A stretch of DNA of 64,000 nt from NCBI GenBank assembly GCA_018257865.1, contig JAEUBA010000059.1, positions 1 to 64,000 of the forward strand. The letters are read 5' to 3'. The position numbers and the translations under genes were made by a program. Below, in pieces: positions 1 to 10,807 of this stretch (positions within the stretch are counted from its first letter, which is position 1; each line of letters opens with the position of its first letter). The notes under the pieces were generated by a model. The model was not told the DNA's origin and did no database searches. It saw nothing but the letters and a program-made list of their open reading frames with translations. This DNA comes from Stereocaulon alpinum. Taxonomy: Eukaryota > Ascomycota > Lecanoromycetes > Lecanorales > Stereocaulaceae.

Positions 1-120
1 CCTAACCCTAACCCTAACCCTAACCCTAACCCTAACCCTAACCCTAACCCTAACCCTAACCCTAACCCTAACCCTAACCCTAACCCTAACCCTAACCCTA
101 ACCCTAACCCTAACCCTAAC
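1..120. repeat. Telomeric repeat tract, left chromosome end
   Basis: Twenty perfect tandem copies of CCTAAC (CCCTAA phase) begin at base 1 and stop at 120. The G-rich strand TTAGGG therefore points off the left edge, as expected for a true left chromosome end. This is the standard vertebrate-type telomere repeat used by most filamentous ascomycetes. The array is uninterrupted and passes directly into AT-rich CTA/CTT low-complexity sequence. Confidence 0.98.
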
Positions 121-380
121 CCTCTACTATACTATACTATTAGAATTATTATTATAACTTCTTCTTCTACTATTAGTACTCTCTACTACTTCTACTACTA
201 CTACTACCTAAATATTAACTATTAATACTACTATAAGTTACTTCGACTACTATCTTTACTAATCCTAATTATCTTTCTTTCTTCTAAATATATTAAGCTT
301 ATTTTCTATATAGGTAAGGTTCCGGCGGGAGTTCGCTAAGATTTAATTATAGATCTTAGTAGTAACCCTAGTCCTAATAA

Positions 381-560
381 AGACTATAGTATAGGATTAA
401 CCGAAGATAAATAATAAGGAATTAGAAATAGGGCTAGGATAATTATTCTAGATCTTAGGGAATAGGATATAGACGAGGTATTCTTATTTCTATAGTAAAG
501 ACTAAGGTATAGGAGTAAGCTAAGATAAAGGACGAGGAATTAGAAATAGGACGGGGGTAG
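381..560. repeat. Diverged tandem duplication, about 118-bp period
   Basis: The sequence from 381 (AGACTATAGTATAGGA and on through GGAATTAGAAATAGG) recurs from 499 as AGACTAAGGTATAGGA and on through GGAATTAGAAATAGG, giving a period close to 118 bp. The differences look RIP-like. The second copy lies inside the long direct repeat that also occurs at 10.1 kb. Confidence 0.6.
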
Positions 561-822
561 TAGCTCTAGATATAGGAGCTACTAAAACCTATTTCTAAAT
601 AGGGTAATATCAGCTAGGCTAGGCTAGGATCTACTAAGGTTTAATATTAACTAAAGTTAATATTAGGTTCGTAGGGCTACTACGCTAGGGTTTAATAAAT
701 ATAAGGCTAGGTTTAATAAATATAAGGTTAGGTTTAATAAACCTAGTTACCTAAGATACGGTGCTAGGTCTTAGTAATAATATAGTAGGTATAGCTTATA
801 GGGCTATACTATAATATAGCGT
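457..822. repeat. Long direct repeat, copy A (LTR candidate)
   Basis: This stretch aligns in the same orientation with 10,098-10,370: both share GGTATTCTTA, GGTATAGGAGTAAGCTAAGAT, AGGAATTAGAAATAGGA, GGAGCTACTA, ATATTAACTAAAGTTAATATTA and a TAGTAATATAGTAG block ending in GGCTATACTATAAT. Copy A is longer because it holds about three 22-bp units (GGTTTAATAAATATAAGGCTA type) at 687-750. Two direct repeats 9.6 kb apart with retrotransposon coding between them are best read as degraded LTRs, although exact ends and a target-site duplication cannot be seen through the mutations. Confidence 0.55.
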
Positions 823-1329
823 GAAGTATCTTATTTAGTTTAAACGAGCTCTTTTACTATATAGGTTTTCCCCTAGTAGTCGGGGCTGTACTAGCTGAAC
901 GAGTTATAGAACTTACTCTAGCTATTAGATAGACTTTAGAGGGTATAACGAGTATAGCGAGCGAGTAATATTAACTTTTATTAATATAGACTACTTCGTT
1001 AAGCGCGATTACGTAGATAATTGCGTATATACAGGCGCAGAGTATTCTATCTAACTTAAACGGGCTCTTTTAACCCTTAGTTCCTCCCCGCCCTATACTA
1101 GTAGGACTAGCTAGACGAGTTCTAGGATTAACTAAACTTACTAATATATAAGTTACTATAGTAGCTGTTATTACTATAGTATTAACTAAGGGTCCGGTAG
1201 TTAAGACGGCGGTAAGGGTAATAGTTAAGGTAGCTACTATAAAGGTAGTAACTATATAGGTAACTAAGCGGGTAACTAAGTTAGCTATAATACTAGTAGT
1301 TAAGCTTATAGTAATATAAGCTTATTATC

Positions 1330-3660
1330 TCGCTAGCCGACGAGTTCGTCGTCTAGCTAATTAACGGGTTCGTCGTTTAGCTAGCTAACCAGCTCGTCGT
1401 CTAGCTCCCTAACTAAAGCCTTATCTAATAGGCTAGTAGGCTGCTTAGCTAGCTCTAACTAGAATTAATACTATAGTAGACTAATATTCCTATACCGCTC
1501 TTAGAACGGCCTCAGCTATCTATCCCCTTTACTAGCTAATCGTCCGTAAATAGTACTCGCAGTAGAAGGCTCGTAGCCAGCTTGCTAGTTAAGGATAGTA
1601 GAGGATTTAGTATTATAATAGAAGCTCTGCTAACTAAGTAGGAACTCCTAGGAAATCGCGATCGCTAAGTATTGCTAGTTACTAATTTAGATCCGCGCTA
1701 TAGCCCCCAGCTCGCGGACGGATTCGGTCGTAAAGAACTCTAATAGGACCGCTAGTTCCTAGACTAAATCCTTTCTTAGCTAGAGGAAAGTAGAATCGGC
1801 GGACGTATTAAATACTAGGCGTAATAATTACTAGGTGAATAGGGTAATAATAGCTAAGTACTATACTAAGTACTAACTCAGCTCTGCGGGTAGGTAGCGA
1901 TAGATAACTTTTAATAAACCCCTAATTAAATAGCCTTTATAGTATAGAGTTATATAGGCGACTAGGCTATATTTAATATAGATATTCCGGTAGCTACCGT
2001 AGGTCGTATTCCGGTACTATAGGCTTAATAGCTTAGTACTACGTATAGGCTGCCCGCTTAGGATATAAATTAATATTATAAGGCGGGATAGGAACTACTA
2101 CTCTAGCTTAAGGTAGCTCTATACTTACCCTAGCTTTTAAGCTAGATACTTAGGCGCTTACTAGTAAGTAGGATTATCTATAAACCGCTAGCGTAGCGCT
2201 ACTTAGGTTAGGACTTAGTCTAGTAGCTAGGGTTTCTACTTCTCTAGATTATTCTATAGCTCCTAAAGGAATAACTAACCTATCTAGCGGTTCGCTATAT
2301 TATCCTAAAGCTTCTCTAGCAGGATCTTTAGAACGTTCTCCAGTACTAGATATAGCTGATAGATCTTATCGCGGAGGAGACTAAGCTTAGTATAGATAAA
2401 TCTCCTAAACGTAGCGATATTAAGGCGGATCTCTTTAAAGACTAGGCTTTCTAGATTATCCGACTATAAAATAAAGCCTATACTAGTAGTATTATTGCGG
2501 ATCCGCCGCCCGTATAACCGGAGGGTTAGAATCTAGGCGAATAGGGTAGAGGAATACTATATTAGGTATAGGTCCCGCACCGTCCGTAAAGTATCCGCAG
2601 TATAGGGCACCTAGCTGAGATCTTTTTAGAATACGCTATACTAGATTACCACCAGCTGCGTGAGCTTAACGAGGGTAGATAGGGACGGGGTGTAACTATA
2701 GGTATCGTAGTAGCGTATCTAACCTAGTATTAGCTATACTCAGCAGCCTCTCTATCTTAGGGGGGGTTTAGGTCGGACTAATATTCTTTAGGTTAAGCGA
2801 TAGTACCGCTAAGAAGCTAACTACTATAGACTAATAGATACTACCGTTTAAGGTATAGGCGAATAGTAAGATATAGAAGTATATAAGGATCTAGTTTAGT
2901 TCTAGCTTAGCAGCGGTTATCTAACTTACTATATAGGTAGATCCTTAGAGCTTACTAGCCGCAGTTAATAGGCGGCGGAGACTATTAACCTAGGATAAGG
3001 TATAACGCTAAAAGAGATTAAGAGGATTATACCTTCTAGTAATCTAGTAGATAAAGTAGAGTAGCTTCTTCTAAATACTAATATAGGTCTAGTAGGTCCC
3101 TTACTAGAGGCTGAGGGATAGTAGCTACCTAGCCTTAGTTTAGTACTCGCTAAATATATTAATTAGGGTCTAGTTAAAGACGTTAATCCGCTAAGTAAGG
3201 ACTAACTCCTATACCTACTTAATAACGCGGTCGAAGCTGGCGAGAACGATAATTAAGTTCGTCTCCCTTAGACTAAGTAGCTTAATTAAGCGATAGAGTA
3301 TCTCCTAATCTTAGCCCTTAAGGTAGGCCGGCTAGCCGGTTTTCCGTAGCTAAGGGTTCGCTTTAGTACGATTCGTAGGGGGCGGCGCTGGTAGGTAGCT
3401 CTGCGCGAACGTAGCCAGCTAGGCGTGTACCTAGGTTTAGATTATAGTATCCGTACTAAGCGCAGTTTTAGCGCCTCTAGGGCTAGCGGCCGGCGGCGTA
3501 GGCCTCCTTACTATAAAGTAGGGTTTCTTAAAGCCCTAGGTAAACAGCTACTAGTAGGTGACCTTAGTAGTATAGGGGTATATACGGTCTTACTTTTAGA
3601 GCAGGGTCGGCGCGCCTTTCTTAGCGGGATTAGCCTACTAATACTACTACTAGAAATACC
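1330..3660 (-). pseudogene. RIP-killed OrsD/telomere-linked-helicase-type gene remnant
   Basis: Reading the minus strand through its many TAG/TAA codons gives a continuous protein-like frame. About 1,965-2,045 reads QPIRSTKLLSLYYRNT, then RNIYI, then TLYYKGY and KVIYRYLPAELS. Further on, 1,510-1,720 reads QYLAIAIS, LNWQAGYEPSTASTIYGR (Trp restored at a stop) and a tryptophan-rich block. These match my memory of the conserved middle of fungal OrsD/DUF3505-like proteins and the N-terminal part of subtelomeric RecQ-like telomere-linked helicases, where the wording is close to R-T-E-L-L-S-x-R-Y-x-N-T, R-N-I-Y-I and Q-A-G-H-x. I did not find helicase motor motifs; they would lie toward the telomere, where other repeats intervene. 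The upstream limit near 3,660 is approximate. The family call comes from motif memory only. Confidence 0.5.
1335..1412 (-). repeat. Three 27-bp repeats coding LDDELV-type units
   Basis: Three units of about 27 bp share CGTCGTCTAGCTA. Read on the minus strand in the frame of the neighbouring remnant they give LDDELVS, LNDEPVN and LDDELVG, each followed by a TAG at a likely Trp. Because the period is a multiple of three and stays in the recognisable frame, this was probably an acidic nonapeptide repeat within a protein. Confidence 0.5.
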
Positions 3661-4120
3661 GTAATATAAGCGCCCTAATCTAATAGGTATAGATCGAAGG
3701 GCCTCAGCACAGCTGGTAGCGGAATCCGTTATAGTAGAGCAGGAGGCTAGGGATTAGTAGCTAAAGCAGGTTAGAACCTAGGAGCTAGTCGATAGAGAAG
3801 GTATTAGAGAGGATTAGAGCGAAAGGAGTAGCCTAAGTAACAGCGGCGTCGCGCTTTAGGTAATTAAATTAGGGATACTTAAGTAGGTAGCTGCGTAGTC
3901 TAGGATACTAGAGGGCCGTCCGGTATTAGGTATAGATAATAGCGCAGTATTCTAGGAGATAGATTAGTAATTAGTAGTAGTACTCTATTTAGTAGCGATA
4001 GTTACTACGCACCGTATAATATTAACTTAAGTTAATATAGGGTCGCTGACTACCGCGCGCCCTAGTCGCGTACTAGGGAAATTAGGGGAGGCGAATAGTA
4101 TTAAAACGAAACTATACGGG

Positions 4121-4315
4121 GAAGTACGTAGGCGGACTAGAGAATAAATAAAATCTACCCCCTACTAAGGGTAGTTCGTAGAAATAAAATATAACTAGAC
4201 TGGAAAGTATATAGGCGGATTAGAGAATAAATAAAATCTACCCCCTACTAAGGGTAGTTCGCGGAAATAAAATATACTTAGACGGAGAAGTACGCAGGCG
4301 GACTAGAGAATAAAT
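4121..4315. repeat. 83-bp tandem repeat, about 2.3 copies
   Basis: GAAGTACGTAGGCGGACTAG at 4,121, AAAGTATATAGGCGGATTAG at 4,204 and GAAGTACGCAGGCGGACTAG at 4,287 are spaced exactly 83 bp apart. The body AGAATAAATAAAATCTACCC is also repeated. Copies differ only by C/T and A/G changes. The period is not a multiple of three, so the array is unlikely to be coding. It lies immediately upstream of the gypsy pol remnant. Confidence 0.85.
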
Positions 4316-4379
4316 AGAACGCAGTATAGAAATATTAGGGGGTAGGCGGGCTGATACCCTAGCCCTAACGGAAAGGTGG

Positions 4380-7290
4380 CCGTGTTCGAATTACTAAAGA
4401 CTTTAGAGGCTAGATCCGCTGCTTAACTTCTTCAGCTGGATTACCTATCCTCTTTATACTAAAGAAGGACGGTAGGCTACGTCTTTACGTAGATTATTAT
4501 AGGCTGAATACGGTAACCGTTAAAAATCGGTACCCTCTACCCCTAATTACTGAGATATTAGACCGCCTATACGGATCTAAAAAGTTTACGAAGTTGGACC
4601 TAAAGAATACCTATTATAGGATCCGAATTAAAGAAGGTAATAAGTAGAAGACTGCGTTCCGTACCCGCTACGGCTACTTTAAATATTTAGTTATACCTTT
4701 TGGGCTCGCTAATACGCCGGTAACGTTTTAAGTGTATATTAATAGGGCCCTTAGTAGGCTTATTAATATAACGTATATAATATATCTAGATAATATCCTA
4801 ATATATAGCACGGATCCGGCGGACTACTAGCGGTATATTAAGTAAGTGCTAAAACAACTGCGTTAGTTTTCGCTATATACTAACCTAAAGAAATATTAGT
4901 TTAGTACTAAAAGGGTTAAATTCCTTAGGTTTATTATATCTACTAACGGCGTAGTAATAGATCAGGAACGCGTAGCGACTATTAAGGACTAGCCTTAGCT
5001 AAAGACCTTTAGGGAGATATAAGTCTTTTTAGGCTTTATAAACTTCTATAGGCGCTTTATCTATAACTATTCCGCCGTAGCTACGCCTCTAACTAACTTA
5101 CTTAAAGGTAGTAAAGATAGAAAGAAAACTGGCTAACTAGACTAGAATAATAATACTAAAAGAGCTTTTATAAAGCTTTAAGATATCTTCGCTTCCGCGC
5201 CGTTTCTACGCTACTTCAATCCGGAAAAGTAGTTACGAGTTAAGACTAATACCTCTAACTTCGCTATAGCTACGGTACTTACCTAACCTAATAATAATAG
5301 CTACTAGCGTCTAGTTATATTCTAGTCCTAAAAGATAATCCCTACGGAATAGAATTATAAGGTCTATAACTAAGAATTACTCGCTATTATAGCGGTAATA
5401 AAATAATAGCGATACTACTTAGAAGGAAGTTTATTTACTATTAAGATCCTTACTAATTATAATAATCTTAAGGGCTTTATAAAGTAGAAGGAGTTAAATT
5501 CTCGCTAAGCTAGATAGGCGCTAAAGCTCGCTACCTTCGACTTTAAAATTATTTACTATACTGGTAAATTAAATCCTATAGATCCGCCTTCGCGCCGCCC
5601 TAACTATAAGGGTATTTCACCGCTAAATACTAAACTTCTACCTATATTATAAAATAAGCTTGCCTTATAGAATAAGGATAAAGGAAGTGAGGAGTTAGTC
5701 GTAGCGATAGTGCTAGTATTTTAGATCGTAGGAATCTAAGTTATTATCCCCTAAAAGGAAACGAAGACTGTTACTAAACCAGCTTACGAGGAACTCTAAA
5801 GGTCGATAAAGACTTTAGTCTAGGAGCTATAAGATATAGATAATTAGGCGAAATCTTTTCGTAATAAAAGTACGCTGTAACGCCGCCGTCTACGTAGTAA
5901 TACTTAGTCCTTAGACTTAGAAGGGCTACTACGGTATAAAGATCGCCTCTATATTCCTAGGGACGAAGCCTTATGGGAAGAACTTATTAGTAGATACTAT
6001 AATAACCCTCTTACGGGGTACTTTAGCGCTAAGAAGACGTATAAGTTACTTACCCGTAAATACTATTAGAACGGGGCCGCTAAATAAGTTACTAACTATA
6101 TTAAAACTTATAATATCTGCTAAAGAATAAAGGCACCCCGCTATCGCCCCTATAGCGAATTAAGTTTACTGCTAATTACTAATAAGCCTTAGAAAGAACT
6201 TTCTATAGATTTTATTACTAGGTTACCCCCTAGTAAATACCGGAATATAGTTTATAACTATATCCTAGTAATAGTAGATAGATTTACTAAAATAGTATAG
6301 TATCTACCTACCTAGGTAATAATTAATACTACTGAACTAGCGGAGCTGTTTTATACTGAAATAGTCTACCGCTACGGTATACCTAATAGTATTATTAGTA
6401 ATAGAGGCTCTATTTTTATAAGCGCCTTCTAGTTAGTAATTTACTTCTATTCTAAGATTAAGCGCCGCCTAAGCACCGCCTTTTATCTATAGACTAATAG
6501 TTAGACGGAATGCTAGAATTAGGTGCTGGAGCACTATTTACGTATTTTTGTAAACGATAATTAGACGACTTAGGCTAGATAGCTACCTATAGTAGAATTC
6601 GCCTATATAAATAGTCTTTATTCCTCTATCAGAACGACGCCGTTCTTCCTAATATATAGATACCACCCCGAACTTCGCTAGGAACTTAAGGACGAGCCCT
6701 TAGAAGGGAGGATACCTACTATAAATAAGAGGATTCGACTACTATAAGTATTAAGAGACGAAGCTGCGGAGCGCCTATAGCGAGCCTAAGATTTATAAGC
6801 TAAGTAGTATAATAAGAATTATAAACCTTAGAGCTATAAGGTTAGAGACTTAGTAATATTATTAACTAAAAATCTTAAGTAAAAATACCTAAGTAAGAAA
6901 TTATCTTATAAATCCGTAGGCCCTTTTAAGATTACGGATAAGATTAGAGCGTAGGCGTACCGCCTACTACTTCTAGATACTTACCGGATCTATAATACCT
7001 TTTATATTTCCCTACTAGAACTATACTACCTTCGCGACGTTAATAAGGCGGCAGTAATCTTTATATAAGCCCTAGAACTTATTAATAATAAGGAAATATA
7101 GGAAGTCGAAGAGATTATAGATAAGGTTAGGAATAAAGAGGGTATTTAGTATAAGGTTAAATAGACTAGTTAGGGTAAAGAATATAACTAGTAGCTACTA
7201 GATAATAAGCTTAATAATACTTAAGAATTAATACGAACCTATAACGAGTAGGCGGGTAGTAAGCGTATACGATCTCCAGCTACTTAACTA
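4380..7290 (+). pseudogene. Ty3/gypsy chromovirus pol, RIP-degraded
   Basis: Reading through the stops gives the full order of a Ty3/gypsy polyprotein. Reverse transcriptase: PLFILKKDGRLRLYVDY, KFTKLDLKN, PFGLANTPVTF, YLDNILIYS (catalytic YLDD turned YLDN by G to A). RNase H and tether region follow to about 5,640. The integrase core has ELSIDFITRLPPS, VDRFTKI, GIPNSIISNRGS and the later PFFLIYRYHP. After the YRLLLLDTYRIYNTFYISLLE stretch a chromodomain-like end appears near 7,095-7,220 (EVEEIIDK, YKVK, the loop NNT and ELIRTYNE), hence chromovirus. Stops fall at expected Trp and Gln positions, so C to T change occurred on both strands. No gag is recognisable just upstream in the same orientation. 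Confidence 0.85.
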
Positions 7291-8849
7291 CTACCTAAGG
7301 TAGCAGGTAAGCGGCGGCGACGATATAAGTTATAGGTATTATAAACCTTTAGGGGTAATAGTATTATACTATAAGCGCTCTCCTCTATATAAAATTACAC
7401 TTACTTGCTTATACTAAGGTATAGGTAAATAGAATTATTTTACTATTAACTAATACTATATACGTCGGGGATATATCGCACGTAAGTATATTTAATATTA
7501 GTAGACCTAAGATAGGTGCTTAGAAGGTACTATAGACTAGTATTCCTAAGTAGTCTTTACTATATATAACTTAATAGGGGGCTGAGTAGACGCTAATAAT
7601 TATAGTATTAATCTAATTTAGAATCGAAACTACTCTAGTTAGGACTATTTTTATAATATTCCGCTAGAGGGCTATTATCCGCTTTAAGATCGACGATTTA
7701 TTAATTAAGGGCCTTAAACTCCTCCTTAAAACTAGCTATAAGCTCCTCTAACTCCTTAATACGCCGTTAGGCCGTATAAAGTTAACCCTATAAGTTAGCG
7801 ATTATATTCGGGGCCGACCTACTAGTTAATACCGTTAAACCCCGTGCTTTATACTACTAAGTTATCTCTTTACTAATCTTCTTCCTCTTACGCTGCACTC
7901 TTCTTAACTAGCTAGTACGAGTATTACGACGTAATAAGGCCCGTATACGCCTCTAAAAAGGGCGGGGAATCTAAGTAAGTTAATATATAGGCGCCGTCTT
8001 AGAGCCGGCGAATATACCTTATAATATTAGTTAAGCCTATAATAACCGTTAGTATAGCGATCGTAGGGGGGAGACTTACCTCGAACGTAAGTATTATTTC
8101 TAATATAGAAGTAAGTTCTATAAGGAAGCGGTATATTAATATTCTACCTAAGTTAGTATATTAATAATAACGCCCGCTAAAGGGACGATAGCGTACTTAT
8201 AATATTTAGAATATTTAGAGTATTTAAATATATATATATAGGGATGAGAATTACTATAAGAATATTAGTATAACCTATACGCGCTGGTATATAGCTAATG
8301 TTTAGGGTATATATAAGAATAGGAGGTATTATAAGGAAGAGAAAGTTAGGCGGGGTAATTAGGGTTCTTATATTCGCGAGCGCTATTACTGCGTCGCCGC
8401 CTAGCTATAAAGCTATTTAAAATAATAATAACCTTAGTACGCGCCTATTACTCGCCGGCGCCTATAATATTAATATATATAAACAACTATAATAATAACG
8501 CGCCTACGGTACGCCTTTACGTATATATCTTATTAAGTTTCTAAACGACGCGCTTTACGGCTGCACCTAATAGGTATTCTATATATATAGTACGAGCCGA
8601 CTTAACGACGTCTTACTAGATTAACTCTTTTCCCTTATATTTCCTAATTAGGTTTAAAGGTTTTTTAATAAGTAATCTAGTTATACCGTAGTACCTAGGG
8701 ACTAGGGCCTTAGAGGGGGAGATACTTATAAACTCTATCCTATATATACGCTAAGGGTCCGCCGGCTTACGTGATATAATATAACTAGGGGGTAGGATCT
8801 TAGCGAATATATATCTATCTTAGATTCCCCTAATATTCTAAGTTCCTTA

Positions 8850-9740
8850 AGAATTAGTTCCTACTACTACGGGGGTAATAAATATACCTTTACTCCTACA
8901 GCTACTTCACGTCTCTTATACTACTACCGCCGGTGTTAAGCCGGCGTGCTAGTCCTTCATACTCAGATAGCTTCCGACCCTTAACTATAGCCTATACTAT
9001 ACTTAGATCTATTAGATCTCTAGGAGGTAGTTAGGTCGTAGGTTTATTAGCTACGACTATATAAGAGGGGGTTCTAGTAGTAGTAGGCCTCTAGCTACTA
9101 GGTTTAGTACTTACTCCGATATTAGTAAGCGTAGAGCTTTAGCGAGGTAGTTAATATTTAATCTACCGGAGTTCTTAGTTAATCTCTAAGTATATACGAA
9201 CGTACTTATTAAAGGTTTAAGGTTATTAGCTGTTAGTCTTCCGCTATCTAATAGAGGCTTACTAGGTACTGAAGTTAATATTATACCTTATAGCGTTAAT
9301 TAAGGATTTATCCTCTAATCTAAACTGTTCCTTCCTTTAGGAGATAAGGTTAAGGTATTCCCTAAAGGTTATAGGACCTTACTTAAGGTCTTAAATATAT
9401 TATTAAGTATCCTCTTATTTAAACGGGTTACTATAGGCTTCCTATAGCTTTCTTCTCTAGTCGATAAAGCTAGTTAATATATATAGACTATCTTTTCGGT
9501 ATTAGTTTATTAAGTTAGAGGCTTTCTTTCCTATAGCTAACTTAAGTTCTATATAGGCGATCTTATCGCTATTAGTATAATAATAGTTATAGTTTATATA
9601 TATCCGTTAGATTAAGGTTTATTCCTATATATCTAGCTTATCTTAATCTCCTTTATACTCTAAGATATCGGGGAGCTTTTTAGATCGTAGGGGGGTTTAG
9701 GTTCGTAGGGGAGGAGGAGGAAGAGAAGGATAGCCTACTA
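8850..9740 (-). pseudogene. Gypsy-type gag remnant on minus strand
   Basis: From about 9,730 downward the minus strand reads KLPDILEYKGD, then AYIELKLAIGKKASNLIN, FREYLNLIS and PPRDLIDLSIVQAIVKGRKLSEYEGLARRLNTGG, interrupted by TAG/TAA at likely Trp and Gln sites. The last part resembles the conserved end of fungal Ty3/gypsy Gag (PMDL, KG, L-S-E-x-E-R, R-x) just before the zinc knuckle; the knuckle cysteines are not legible. It is antisense to the pol at 4.4-7.3 kb, so it comes from another element or an inverted fragment. Boundaries are approximate. Confidence 0.5.
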
Positions 9741-10097
9741 CTAAGGATAGTTATAGTCCTATAATTAAGGCGTAGCTGAGAGTATCTATATTAAATACTT
9801 AGGGTTAGGGTATAGACTAAACTATAGATAGGAGAACTTATACTATCGCTTAAGCAATAATATTAGCGAGGGTTACTATATTAAATATAGGGGGGGAAGG
9901 AGGAGGTATAGCTGCGGACGGGGTAGTACCCTCAGCTTAGGTATAGAGGTAGTTAAAGGTATTTAGGACCCTAGCGGGATCCTCTTAAACTTTAGCGAGC
10001 AATTACTATATATAAGTATTATAATTAGGTAGTTACTCCGATATTATAGTTACTCTAGTACGTAGGAGTACTAGCTAGGTAGTTAGTCTTTTATAAT

Positions 10098-10370
10098 ATT
10101 AGGGAACGGGACGTAGATAAGGTATTCTTAATTCTATAGTAAGGACTTAGGTATAGGAGTAAGCTAAGATAAAAGATAAGGAATTAGAAATAGGATAGGG
10201 GTAGTAGCTCTATATATAGGAGCTACTAGAACTTAATTCCTAATAGGGTAATCTCAGCTAGACTAGGCTAGGTCTACTAAGGCTCGATATTAACTAAAGT
10301 TAATATTAGACTTAGGGGCCCTTAGTAGTAATATAGTAGATATAGCTTGTAAGGCTATACTATAATAGTA
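10098..10370. repeat. Long direct repeat, copy B (LTR candidate)
   Basis: This is the partner of 457-822, in the same orientation, with the same order of shared blocks up to GGCTATACTATAAT. It lacks the 22-bp units found in copy A. Its position just upstream, in minus-strand sense, of the antisense gag is what a 5' LTR of a minus-strand element would show. Confidence 0.55.
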
Positions 10371-10807
10371 ACGAATATTACTATATCTTAGGAGGATTAT
10401 TATTCTTTTCTATATATAATTATTCTAGTAACAGGCAGTCGTTACGGTTAATAGTCTTTAATTCTACCTCCGTCTTATTCGCTTCTACCTCTATCTTATA
10501 TATAGTATCCTTACACTTGCGATTCTACTACTGTGATCTCTTAACCGACGCCCTTAATCCCACACCTTCACACTAGTAACTACTCCTTATAGTCTTCGCC
10601 TCTAGCAGGTTATTTAGTTTCTTCTACTACCTTAGTAGAGGTTTATACTATTTATTTAACCTCGCTAGTATACTTATAAGGGTAGGGGTAAGTTATAAGA
10701 TATATTCTAATATTAGAGGCCGGCCTAGAGCGAGTCGATAGGGGTATTAATTAACTAGGAGAATAAATCTAAGGAAGGAAAGCTATATATATAGAGTATA
10801 TATATAA

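Noticed and set aside
1330..3660. Starship captain (DUF3435 tyrosine recombinase) as the identity of the minus-strand remnant
   Set aside because: The readable motifs (RNIYI, KGY, RYLP, QAGYEPSTASTIY) fit the OrsD/telomere-linked type better, and no cargo or boundary of a Starship is seen.
3425..3664. 79-codon plus-strand open frame in the RIP block
   Set aside because: It is antisense to the helicase-type remnant and has no family features; a chance survivor in degraded sequence.
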